DNA of 64,000 nucleotides, taken from Sphingobacteriales bacterium. GTDB taxonomy: Bacteria > Bacteroidota > Bacteroidia > Sphingobacteriales > Sphingobacteriaceae. The position numbers and the translations under genes were made by a program. The notes beneath the pieces were generated by a model, which saw only the letters and a list, made by a program, of their open reading frames with translations, was not told the origin of the DNA and did no database searches. Positions 18,576 through 27,587 of this stretch are shown here, one piece after another (the first letter of the stretch is position 1; each line of letters starts with the position of its first letter). The stretch is taken from the NCBI GenBank assembly GCA_014763615.1, contig JACXVB010000011.1, forward strand, positions 1 through 64,000, written 5' to 3'.

Positions 18576-19637
18576 TTATTCCCCTTTGTTTTTTTTTAAA
18601 CGAATCCATTTGATTATTGCCCATACCGCAATTCCAACACCAAAAAAAACAATGATAAATGGCGCAAAAATAACAAATAGCGTAAGTAACCCTGGTAAAG
18701 CTCCTTCAAAGGTATTTTCAACTTCGTAAGGATTTCTTAATTTTATATTTGCATAAGTTAGCGTTTCAAATGGTATTTGACTCATTTGGTCAATCCTGGT
18801 AAATAACTCATTTGTTTGTTTTATTGCGTTTTCAAATAAAAAATTTTCGTTAAATTCTGAGTATTTAATAATAAGGTTGTCTTTTGGAGTTGGCGAGAAA
18901 TCGGTTTTTTGTCCTGCAAAAATTTGATTTTTAGCATTGAATTTAAAACCAAAACCTTCTGAAATCCCTTGAACACTATTAAGTGTTAAGCTATCCATTA
19001 ACTGGATATTAAACTCTCCTTTTTCGATGTTATTTTTCCAAACGCTGCCGCTTTCTAACAAGTAAATAAGCGCATTTCTTTTTTCGATGTTATATCCTTT
19101 TCGAATTTTAGCTTCATTGGTGTTAACAATGAAATAAACTTCAACCTTTTGAATTTCATTAGGAGCAAACTGCATCTGCCACACTTTCCAATTGTCACTA
19201 AAAGCATCGATATTTTGAGCATCTGCGTTGATTTTTGGATAGTTTTCTCGCACTAATGTTAGCCACTTATTATTTGCTTTTATTTTAAACTGACTTAAAG
19301 AATCTAAAATGATTTGGTTGAGATTGTTTGCTCCACCAGAATAAATTCCGTTTACCGGATAACCCATTTTGAATTGTAAATACTCATTCGTTGTATTTTT
19401 AAATACATAAGATCCTTTTACAACAGCAAAACCTTTGTACAGCTGTATGTAAATACGCTCTTGTTGCATTTGAACTTTTTTAAATGTGAGCGAGTCTTCT
19501 TGATACAACATGGTAAAAACCGTTCCGCCTGCGTTCCATATACCCGGCTGGGCTGCATTTGCTAAAAGTTCACCTTGTGGTAAAACAAGCCAGTAAAAAA
19601 GCATTAAAATAAAACTATAACGACTGTGATTTTTCAT
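18576..19637 (-). CDS. Secreted/periplasmic protein with C-terminal membrane anchor
   Basis: 353 residues: an N-terminal signal peptide (to about residue 27), a large extracytoplasmic beta-rich part, and one membrane helix near residues 317-343 followed by a basic tail (RLKKNKGE). The central part (IYIQLYKGFAVVKGSYVFKN, then a MGYP block) loosely resembles DUF4424-like extracytoplasmic domains, but I would not assign it. It overlaps nothing and sits 3 bp from its upstream neighbour. Confidence 0.5.
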   Translation of the reverse strand: MKNHSRYSFILMLFYWLVLPQGELLANAAQPGIWNAGGTVFTMLYQEDSLTFKKVQMQQERIYIQLYKGFAVVKGSYVFKNTTNEYLQFKMGYPVNGIYSGGANNLNQIILDSLSQFKIKANNKWLTLVRENYPKINADAQNIDAFSDNWKVWQMQFAPNEIQKVEVYFIVNTNEAKIRKGYNIEKRNALIYLLESGSVWKNNIEKGEFNIQLMDSLTLNSVQGISEGFGFKFNAKNQIFAGQKTDFSPTPKDNLIIKYSEFNENFLFENAIKQTNELFTRIDQMSQIPFETLTYANIKLRNPYEVENTFEGALPGLLTLFVIFAPFIIVFFGVGIAVWAIIKWIRLKKNKGE

Positions 19638-19640
19638 TGG

Positions 19641-20648
19641 TTAGGGTAAGGCTAGTTCTATCAACATTTTATTAAAATGCTTATGTATTTTTTCATCAAA
19701 TTGAGTGCTGCCAAAAACACTTCCATCAGCATAAACTAATTTAAAAAAACCAATACCCGATACAGTTTTTGTTTTTGTATCCACTTCGGCTTCTGCTAAA
19801 ATATCACCAATAGCATTTCTATAAAATAATAAGATGCGATATGGTTTAAGCTCTTTTTGATTTTTGATGTAAGCCTGCAAAGTTTGTCCAGAATATGCTT
19901 GTAAATCAAAAGGGAGGTTATCTTTTGGGGCATCTTGATCAAAATGCATAATGCCTTTGTACAACTTATTTTGAGCAACAGTATCTTCAATTAATTTGAA
20001 TTTAATCTCTACCTGATTACCCAAATAAGCTGTGGCATAAAAATAATTTTTTGGCTCTACAAAAGACATTATTTCTTGGTCTTCTAGATAAAAATATTGG
20101 GTAACAATATCATTTTCTCCCAATACTTTTTGACGATGTATTTCTTTATACAAATTTCCTTTTTGGCTGTAAAACCTTTCGGTGGTAGATTTCACATCAT
20201 CAATTTCAGCGTTGATTAAATGCAATTGATTAGCCTGATATTGAAAACTGATATGGCTTTTAGCACCGCCCTTAAAGCGGATTTTCTCTTCGATAATACG
20301 ATTTTGATTATCGTAAATATAAGTGTAGGTTCGGTTTAAATAAGGATTGCTGTGTTGCCAAAATTCTTGGTGCAAATAATTGTTTTTGTAGCTTGCTTTT
20401 GATTTAGACCAACTATCATCCAAAAAACTTTGATTTTTATAGCTTTCTATATTACCGTCTGCATTGAATGTTCGGGCTACTTTTTCCACTTTTTCAAGGC
20501 TATCACCATCAAAGCTATAATAGATTTGTTCTACCTGTTTAATTGGTTTTTTAAAGCTGTAATCTTTGTAGCTGATTTGGGGTAAAGTTTGGGCTAACGC
20601 CAATTGAAAACTAAAAAAGGAACAGCAAAGCAATAGTAGTTTTTTCAT
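19641..20648 (-). CDS. Secreted YD-type repeat protein, paralogue A
   Basis: 335 residues with a cleavable signal ending ALAQ. The body has repeated beta-strand units such as ARTFNADGNIESY and YIYDNQNRIIEEK, which resemble short RHS/YD repeats. The C-terminal motif LVYADGSVFGSTQFD matches LKYADGTESGSTDFD in the gene at 24764-25723, so the two are paralogues. Its start overlaps the stop of the upstream 733-residue gene by 4 bp. Function unknown; export is the only firm prediction. Confidence 0.6.
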   Translation of the reverse strand: MKKLLLLCCSFFSFQLALAQTLPQISYKDYSFKKPIKQVEQIYYSFDGDSLEKVEKVARTFNADGNIESYKNQSFLDDSWSKSKASYKNNYLHQEFWQHSNPYLNRTYTYIYDNQNRIIEEKIRFKGGAKSHISFQYQANQLHLINAEIDDVKSTTERFYSQKGNLYKEIHRQKVLGENDIVTQYFYLEDQEIMSFVEPKNYFYATAYLGNQVEIKFKLIEDTVAQNKLYKGIMHFDQDAPKDNLPFDLQAYSGQTLQAYIKNQKELKPYRILLFYRNAIGDILAEAEVDTKTKTVSGIGFFKLVYADGSVFGSTQFDEKIHKHFNKMLIELALP

Positions 20649-22846
20649 TTTTTATTCAATATTTCTTTTGCTTTTTTACTGATATATGCTCTTGCTTCTG
20701 GATATTTACTGGTTACGATTGCTAAACTTTCTTTGTAAGAATTGGCATGAATAGTTGTAAGAAAGTAATATGATGCATTTGGATTTTTTTGATAAATCAG
20801 ATAAAACAGATCAGCAAATGCAGTATAAATTTCCCTTGCATTTTTTGCGGTTTTTATCCATTGGTATTGTAAATTCTTGTTATATTCTTTTAAGTGATCG
20901 TATGTTCTTGTGGCATCGTTATTAAATAAATTGAGGTAACTATCTGCTTCAAACTGTAAATGGTCACTACTTCCAAAAAGCGTGTTTTCTGCATCAGTTG
21001 TATCAAATGATTTTTTTAAGGCATCACTTACTTTGCTGTACAAATTGTTGGGCGTAAGGTCTAATCGATACATGATTTTTTCAGTTGTATAGCTTTGATA
21101 ATAACCCGCTCCATTACAGATGGTACAAGTCACTGTTTCATATCCGTCCAGCACCTGCTTATTTGAAGTATAAACCTTAATGGGTTTCAAATATCCCGAA
21201 CGGTCAATATCTGTAATTAATGTACGTCCTTGGCTGTCCTTCCAATACACATCTTCTTTTACGGCTTTATATCTTTTGACAACCTTAGTTTTAGAGCACC
21301 TAACTTCAATAGGTTTACGCTTAGTACTTTGAAAATATACATTTCCCGCTGATTGATCTAAGGTAACAGCACTTCCGTCATCTCCTTTAACAAGTAGGTT
21401 TTGGTTATTGTCTAGTCCAATGATATTTACCCAACGGTTTAACTTCTCTACAAATACCTGGGCAAGGCCTTCTGATTTAACATCTGCATAGCGAACTTTT
21501 TCGTAGAATTGTAAGGTATCTATTGGTATGGCATTGGTTTGGATAAAGTTAAACCCTTTTATGGGCGATTTTGCCCAGTAGTTTCTATGCCAGAAAGAGT
21601 TCAATTCTTCAACTTTGTCTAAAATAAAAGTTCTGCCTTTTGCCAATACGCCACCAGAAAATATACCTGCTTCCACCGTTAACTTATGTTGCAATCCATA
21701 AGGTTTATCCTTTAAAAACCGCATCTCAGCATCTCCTTTTACACGATAGCCTAAACCATTTAGTTTACCTTGTTCAAAAATACCGACTTCCATAAGTATT
21801 TCTTTGGCTGGTGTTGGGTCACCCGTAGTTTGGTATTTTACACCGTAACCATCTGTTGGGTTTGAGCTATAGTTTCCTAAATAATCATTAGCACTGTTGA
21901 ATAAATTTAGGGTTTCTTTACCTGATTTATATATCTTATTTCCCGTATATGGTGTTACTTGAATTTGTTGTTGCAATTGCGAAACATTTGGCTTTTGCGA
22001 TATTAGAGCTGGTAAAGTTTCTTCTATAGCATCACCAACTATCAACACCCATTCCCCCTTGCCGTTACGCTCTCTAAAAAGCACTGTACCTTGTGAAATA
22101 CCCGAAATTGGGGCAAAATAACCAGTGTAAATTTCGTTGGTATTGCTTTGGAACGTACCTGCGTGAGCATTTCCTGTGTAGATGCCTTTTGATGTTTTAT
22201 TAATGATTTTTCCAAGCTCACCAATAGCATTTGGTTTATTAAATGTCCAACAGTTTAGTACATTAGTGTGTTCGTTTACCCAATGCCTATCTGTTGAAAA
22301 GCTTAAAATAGGGGTGTTTTTATTGCTATATAAATCTATTACCCATATGTCTTTTTGATGTTTTATACCATATTTTAGACTGCCATCTTTATTATAAATA
22401 GTTGCATCGGAAGTTAACTTATAAGGTTCTTTTTTATCAATATCTTTTTTTAAGGCATAAATTTGATTGTTTTCTAAATATCTAATATCGTCTTTAGGGT
22501 ATATAATAATCTTATTTGTTACATATTGCTTCTTCCCATCTTTTATATTGTAATACTCATTATACTCTATTTTGGCAGGAGCATATACCTTTTCTCCGTT
22601 TACTAAAAAAACTACTTTGTCATGCTTTTCTCCACTTTTATAGCTTGTGAAAGGCTTGCTCCCATTAACACTTACAATTATCCTTTTATCATCGCTTTTA
22701 AATATAGTAGCATTTTTAAGCTCTTTTAAAAGCGTTTCGCTAACTTTATCTACGCTACCAAGAACATTTTGCCAAGCTTTATTTTGCGCCTGTACATGGC
22801 TTGCGCTTAACAAAAACACGGTTAAAAAAATATATGCTTTCATCAT
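20645..22846 (-). CDS. Large secreted protein with MORN-like repeats and a CxxCxGxG motif
   Basis: 733 residues with a signal peptide ending VQAQ (two adjacent ATG codons at the start). The middle has Gly-rich MORN-like units (SSNPTDGYGVKYQ, GIFEQGKLNGLGYRVKGDAE, GIFSGGVLAKGRTF). About residue 576 there is VTCTICNGAGYYQ, a single DnaJ-type CxxCxGxG element. The last 140 residues are helical. I do not recognise the full architecture. It is the first gene of a tight four-gene run (22846 down to 18258). Confidence 0.6.
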   Translation of the reverse strand: MMKAYIFLTVFLLSASHVQAQNKAWQNVLGSVDKVSETLLKELKNATIFKSDDKRIIVSVNGSKPFTSYKSGEKHDKVVFLVNGEKVYAPAKIEYNEYYNIKDGKKQYVTNKIIIYPKDDIRYLENNQIYALKKDIDKKEPYKLTSDATIYNKDGSLKYGIKHQKDIWVIDLYSNKNTPILSFSTDRHWVNEHTNVLNCWTFNKPNAIGELGKIINKTSKGIYTGNAHAGTFQSNTNEIYTGYFAPISGISQGTVLFRERNGKGEWVLIVGDAIEETLPALISQKPNVSQLQQQIQVTPYTGNKIYKSGKETLNLFNSANDYLGNYSSNPTDGYGVKYQTTGDPTPAKEILMEVGIFEQGKLNGLGYRVKGDAEMRFLKDKPYGLQHKLTVEAGIFSGGVLAKGRTFILDKVEELNSFWHRNYWAKSPIKGFNFIQTNAIPIDTLQFYEKVRYADVKSEGLAQVFVEKLNRWVNIIGLDNNQNLLVKGDDGSAVTLDQSAGNVYFQSTKRKPIEVRCSKTKVVKRYKAVKEDVYWKDSQGRTLITDIDRSGYLKPIKVYTSNKQVLDGYETVTCTICNGAGYYQSYTTEKIMYRLDLTPNNLYSKVSDALKKSFDTTDAENTLFGSSDHLQFEADSYLNLFNNDATRTYDHLKEYNKNLQYQWIKTAKNAREIYTAFADLFYLIYQKNPNASYYFLTTIHANSYKESLAIVTSKYPEARAYISKKAKEILNKK

Positions 22847-22909
22847 TTTATATTTTAAAGACCTTGATTACCCTTGTTATAAAAACGCCATTTAATTTTC
22901 AGTCCACGT

Positions 22910-24751
22910 TTATTTGAGCTTAAAAATTTTATCGTCATTAAAAAAATAGAAACTACCATTCTCACTTACCACCGGCATCCTTGGTTTAGAGGTAGTAAAA
23001 CTTCTGCCTGCTGGCGCATTATAAGTAATTCTTGCCTTTAACTCGCCTGTTATGCCATTTCTGTTGTAAACATCATAATAAAGCCGGCTACCTCCGTCAT
23101 GATTGAAATTAATCAGTTTACCATCGTTAAGTTCTGCGCTAAAAACGATGACCGGATCTGAAGTGCTTTGCCAGGTTTTACCAAAATCAGTTGAGTAGTT
23201 TTTGAACGCTAAATTTCCAGTGATAGTAGTGATATAGCTGATAAAGCCATCTTTGGTAAAAGTTAATGCTCCTTCACCTGATTTGCTGTTGTAAGATGCA
23301 CCGGGCAGCAATGTCCAAGTTTTTAAATCGACACTGGTTAACATCTTAAACGAATTTGAGTAGCTAGTGCCAAAAGTGTTGGTATATGCTGTAACAGTTT
23401 TGCACATACCGTAGTAAGTGTTGCCTATTTTTTTTACTTCTACTAAAGTATTGGTTATGGGAGATGCTACTTTTTCCCAAGTATTACCATTGTTTGCCGA
23501 GTGCATTAAAACATTGTTGCCAGATACGAATGCCTTATTGCCATCTTGATAAACAAAGTTAAAATGCCCACTGATGTTTAAAAAATTTGTGGTTTTGCTG
23601 CTCCTATCGTAAGAGAGCACAGTATCTGCTCCTGGAGAAACTTCGCCACTGTAATAATCATAAGCGGGTTCTATCTGGTAAATTGCGTAAACTTTATCTT
23701 CGCTTATATAAGCGTTTTTAGGAACTCGAACTTCTTTAATTAAACCGTTGATATTTTCGTTTTTTGCAGCGCTTATTTTTTTGGCTGCTAAAGGATACAT
23801 TTCGTAAGTGTAGGCTCCTTTGCATACCGTGTAAGTAGATATTGGATAAGCAGCCATGTTTCCATTAGTAATTTTAAACATGATGGGCTTACCTCCATAC
23901 CTTAAAATAGTAGCAAACACATCGCCGTTTTGATTGATCTCTATCTTTTTAGGATTTTCATAATTCTGCTTATAAGGGTTTGGCCAATTAAAAGTACGAA
24001 CGGCATTTTTTTGCCCAGTTTGATACACATGAAAACCCATCTGATCGGCAATAACCAATTGGTTGTAACCGTTAAAATGAAATTTTGAAGGCTTTGAAAC
24101 GTTATTGCTGGTAAAATATAATCTAACAATGTTAAAAGGATGAAATACCCATTTGTTATTGAGGGGTTGATGAATGGTTAAACCTTTGCTGTTCACAAAT
24201 GCGATACCTCCATTTTGGTCTTGCCCGCAGTATTTGCCCAAGGTATCTGCTTTATTATTAATTACGCTACTTTGGCCATTAATAGTATTAATGAGCGTTA
24301 CCTTATTTATGTTACTTAACAAATTTACATCGTAAACAAAATCATCTTTACCAAGAATAAATTCGCCACCCGTAATGTTGTAAGAAAAGCCAACATTGTC
24401 TGCTCCTAATTTGCTAAAATACCTTGAACTTGTTGGAGGATCGACTATATAGTAGCCCTTATCATTTACTGCCAATATTTGCTTAATGCCCTTTAGCTCT
24501 TGCCAAGTAGCACCAGCATCTTTGGTGTATTGAAATTGTTTATTTTCTGAATTGGTTCTGATAAGGGCATAATTGCCACTAAAAGAAGGGATAAACTCAG
24601 CAGCATCATTAAATAGCGGACTAGAGAATACTTCTTCAACAGTACCATCTCTATCTTTATTTGGAGCTGGCGTATCAGGTTCATTTGTTGTTTTTTTACA
24701 AGCAAATAAAATTAACATTAAGCCTGAAAATAGTAAACTAAGGTTTTTCAT
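22910..24751 (-). CDS. Lipoprotein with Asp-box (sialidase-like) beta-propeller repeats
   Basis: 613 residues. The signal ends in lipobox LFAC with C18 as the lipid-bearing cysteine. Three Asp-box motifs of the S/TxDxGxxW type are visible: YTKDAGATWQE, HSANNGNTWEK and YSTDFGKTWQS. Asp boxes occur in sialidases, sortilin-type propellers and photosynthesis factor YCF48. The catalytic Arg triad of a true sialidase cannot be judged by eye, so this is called a propeller lipoprotein only. Confidence 0.65.
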   Translation of the reverse strand: MKNLSLLFSGLMLILFACKKTTNEPDTPAPNKDRDGTVEEVFSSPLFNDAAEFIPSFSGNYALIRTNSENKQFQYTKDAGATWQELKGIKQILAVNDKGYYIVDPPTSSRYFSKLGADNVGFSYNITGGEFILGKDDFVYDVNLLSNINKVTLINTINGQSSVINNKADTLGKYCGQDQNGGIAFVNSKGLTIHQPLNNKWVFHPFNIVRLYFTSNNVSKPSKFHFNGYNQLVIADQMGFHVYQTGQKNAVRTFNWPNPYKQNYENPKKIEINQNGDVFATILRYGGKPIMFKITNGNMAAYPISTYTVCKGAYTYEMYPLAAKKISAAKNENINGLIKEVRVPKNAYISEDKVYAIYQIEPAYDYYSGEVSPGADTVLSYDRSSKTTNFLNISGHFNFVYQDGNKAFVSGNNVLMHSANNGNTWEKVASPITNTLVEVKKIGNTYYGMCKTVTAYTNTFGTSYSNSFKMLTSVDLKTWTLLPGASYNSKSGEGALTFTKDGFISYITTITGNLAFKNYSTDFGKTWQSTSDPVIVFSAELNDGKLINFNHDGGSRLYYDVYNRNGITGELKARITYNAPAGRSFTTSKPRMPVVSENGSFYFFNDDKIFKLK

Positions 24752-24763
24752 GTTTTTAATGAT

Positions 24764-25723
24764 TTATTTTATGTATTTTATTTTGTGCTCAAAAATTAAA
24801 TCGAAATCGGTGCTACCGCTCTCGGTGCCGTCGGCATATTTTAATTGCCTAAACACTAACCTACGTTGCACACCAAAACGTTTATCTAGTTGTAGGCGTT
24901 TGGTCCAATCGCCTTCCATATTGCTTGCCTGAGCCGGGATATCAAAAGTAATAGTAGACATTTTTTTGCCTCTCAACACCCCAATTTTATCTCTAAATGC
25001 TTGTAGGTTTTCTTGTTTGAGTTTGCGTAAATCAAGCAAATAAGCCATGGCATTTTCTTTTACTTCAGTTTCAAAATGTATACGGCGGTAGCTATCGAAA
25101 AGGGTAACTTTTGGTCGGCCTTTAATGAAAGAAGCCAATACAGTATCGCCATCGTACACAAAAATGGTTTCGGTTATTGCTCCTTTAGTATTGCTTTGTT
25201 TTTCAGTAACGATGTTTTGCTGGTGATCGAAAAATGCCTGTTTGCCACCTCCGTTTTGATATTTTCTATCGATGGAAGAGACCATTCCGTTATGATCGTA
25301 AGTGTAGGTATCGGTAAAATTGGTGTAAACTCCGGTTGCAGTTACTTTTTGCAAAAGGCCATTGGCATCATAATGCAGTTTTTGGGTGGCATTAAAATTT
25401 TTAGCTGAAGCTAAGGTATTAACGCTATCTAAAACACCATTTTTATATACATAATTATGAGCGGTTTCGCTGGCATACTTTCCAAAGATGCGGGTGTACT
25501 TTTGAATGAGCTTTCCATCTTTATTAAACGAAATCACTTCGGCCATTACAGGTTCGTAGCCTAAACTATCGCTTTTGTAATAGGCAATTTTGGCAAAATT
25601 GGGCTGCTTTTGAAAACCATACGATTGCCAATAGGTCTTGGGAGGTGAAAGATGTTCGGCTTCCTGTGCCTTTAAGCCAAAACCAATGATTATAAAAAGT
25701 AAAGTCACAATAAATTTCATCAT
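24764..25723 (-). CDS. Secreted YD-type repeat protein, paralogue B
   Basis: 319 residues with a signal peptide ending LKAQ. Repeat units include VISFNKDGKLIQKY, LHYDANGLLQKVTATG and YTYDHNGMVSSIDRKYQ, the YD pattern. The C-terminal block LKYADGTESGSTDFD is shared with paralogue A (19641-20648). 12 bp separate it from the lipoprotein gene downstream. Function unknown. Confidence 0.6.
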   Translation of the reverse strand: MMKFIVTLLFIIIGFGLKAQEAEHLSPPKTYWQSYGFQKQPNFAKIAYYKSDSLGYEPVMAEVISFNKDGKLIQKYTRIFGKYASETAHNYVYKNGVLDSVNTLASAKNFNATQKLHYDANGLLQKVTATGVYTNFTDTYTYDHNGMVSSIDRKYQNGGGKQAFFDHQQNIVTEKQSNTKGAITETIFVYDGDTVLASFIKGRPKVTLFDSYRRIHFETEVKENAMAYLLDLRKLKQENLQAFRDKIGVLRGKKMSTITFDIPAQASNMEGDWTKRLQLDKRFGVQRRLVFRQLKYADGTESGSTDFDLIFEHKIKYIK

Positions 25724-25732
25724 TTTAGATTT

Positions 25733-26635
25733 TTAATTTCTGTATTCAATCGTTCTTCTGGTAATGGTGGAGAATTCCCATTTGCCATTTTTTATTTTGT
25801 AGTTTTTGCGTTCTATCCAGTTGCCTTTTGTATCAAAAGCATATTCAAAACGTTCTTTGTCTTTACCATCTACTTGAATTTTTTCTAAATCTTGGTACTC
25901 GAATTCATCTCCCGCTACGTTTACCTTTCGGGTTTTATAATGGTATTTGGTAAGGCTACTAATTCCTAAGTTGGTTACTGTTTTTTCTAATTTATTTCCG
26001 TTCTTACCTAATAGCAAACTATCTGTTTGATCTAGCACATCATCTAGGTATATTTTTTTAATACGGATTGTAGTCCCCTCTTTATTTGATTTGTACCAGT
26101 GTTTGGTTTGTTTCATTTTCTTGTTTTGAGGGCTATGAACAGTTTCCTGCGTATAATCATCGTCATTCCCTTGGTATTTCACTTCAAAAACATCCGGATC
26201 GGGCACATTCAATAAATAGCGTTTTACATTAATCTTCTCTACATCAAAAGAACCATAAGTATATTGCCATTCTTCAATGGGTTTCAGCGTGTTGGGATTG
26301 ATGATTTTTACCGATTTTATTTTTTTGGAATAGGCGTCGGCATAATTAAATCTGATGTCAAAATCGGCATAACTGTTATTGTAATTCACCAATTGATAAT
26401 CGGTTAATTGATAAGTATTGTTCCATTTTAAATAGGTTTCCAATATGGGAAATTCTTTGTTTTCTTCTACGGCAATTTCTTTGGTTGTTAAGCTTTTTAC
26501 ATGCGAAAAATCAATTAAATCCACCTGGTTTCTAAAATCCCATTCGGTTGGATAATAGGGAATGTAGTTTTGAGAAAAAGCAATGTTTGCTATCAAACAA
26601 GTTGTGGCCAAAAGAATAGTTTTTACAGTTTTCAT
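25733..26635 (-). CDS. Secreted YD-type repeat protein, paralogue C
   Basis: 300 residues with a signal peptide ending IAFSQ. A beta-rich body ends in FEYAFDTKGNWIERKNY, a typical terminal YD/RHS-like unit. It is similar in size and layout to its neighbours but lacks the YADG-GST tail. 9 bp separate it from the next gene. Confidence 0.58.
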   Translation of the reverse strand: MKTVKTILLATTCLIANIAFSQNYIPYYPTEWDFRNQVDLIDFSHVKSLTTKEIAVEENKEFPILETYLKWNNTYQLTDYQLVNYNNSYADFDIRFNYADAYSKKIKSVKIINPNTLKPIEEWQYTYGSFDVEKINVKRYLLNVPDPDVFEVKYQGNDDDYTQETVHSPQNKKMKQTKHWYKSNKEGTTIRIKKIYLDDVLDQTDSLLLGKNGNKLEKTVTNLGISSLTKYHYKTRKVNVAGDEFEYQDLEKIQVDGKDKERFEYAFDTKGNWIERKNYKIKNGKWEFSTITRRTIEYRN

Positions 26636-26645
26636 CTTGTTTTGT

Positions 26646-27575
26646 TTATAGTTTTAAATATTTCTGATATGTCTCTTGGCAAAATGCCTTCAATTGTACT
26701 TGGCTTGGAGCTTGGTATATTTTCTCGGTTGTTTGGATGCTTCGTACCGTGGCCACTAATTTTTTTGTTTTGCTATTGGCTTGGCTATATTCTATTTTCG
26801 CTACCCACAGATCGCCATCGTACAGGTAGTTGATGTGTTTTATTTTTGATTGCTTTTGTCCGGAGTTTTTCGTCTCGGTTATAAAATCCACCATTTGTCT
26901 TAAATCGCCTTTTAGGTTGTAGTAAAACAGGGTAAGCACCTTTATCTCGTCCTTTTCTCCTGGCAAAACGGAGGCTTCGGTTTTCATCAATTTACCTTCG
27001 CTATTATTATAGTAGGTGATCGTAGACATTAGTTTTTCGTTATGGTATTTTTTAACACGATAGCCCTCTTTACCGCCGTATTCTATTTGTTGAGTTCTCT
27101 TTCCTAGGGAGTTGTAGATAGATTTGCCTCGTAGTTCGCCGGCATCGTTATAAAACAAAATGGTTTTATCTGTTTCTCCGGTGGGGTAGGTTCTATAAAA
27201 TGTGGTTTTGTAGCCCTTGTTTTCGGTTTGGTATTTGTTGGTTTTGTATTTCGTTCCGGCTCTATAGCTTTGTAGTGTTTCTTTGCTTTTTAGCTGTCCG
27301 TTCTCGTAGTGATAATCCAAAGCTGTTTTTACCATTGTGGTACTATCCCGATATTGAAAATTGATGATTTTTTCGTCTTGAAAAGTGTAGGTAGAATGGT
27401 TTGGTCGCATAGAAAATTGCTGTTGCGGAATGGTAAAATCGGCATAGTTGATAACGGCTTTTACCGTGTTAGGCGGTAAATCGAAATCTTTAGCTTTAGT
27501 GCTTTCTTGTGAAGTAGCATAAAAACCTAAGGCAAAGAGGAACACCAGCAAAACATATTTTAGGCCAAGTTTCAT
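26646..27575 (-). CDS. Secreted YD-type repeat protein, paralogue D
   Basis: 309 residues with a signal sequence (VLLVFLFALGFYATSQ). It carries repeat units LDYHYENGQLKSKETL, ILFYNDAGELRGKSIYN and LFYYNLKGDLRQMVDF. Same general architecture as the other paralogues. It lies 12 bp from the 753-residue gene upstream. Confidence 0.58.
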   Translation of the reverse strand: MKLGLKYVLLVFLFALGFYATSQESTKAKDFDLPPNTVKAVINYADFTIPQQQFSMRPNHSTYTFQDEKIINFQYRDSTTMVKTALDYHYENGQLKSKETLQSYRAGTKYKTNKYQTENKGYKTTFYRTYPTGETDKTILFYNDAGELRGKSIYNSLGKRTQQIEYGGKEGYRVKKYHNEKLMSTITYYNNSEGKLMKTEASVLPGEKDEIKVLTLFYYNLKGDLRQMVDFITETKNSGQKQSKIKHINYLYDGDLWVAKIEYSQANSKTKKLVATVRSIQTTEKIYQAPSQVQLKAFCQETYQKYLKL

Positions 27576-27587
27576 TTTATAACCGCA

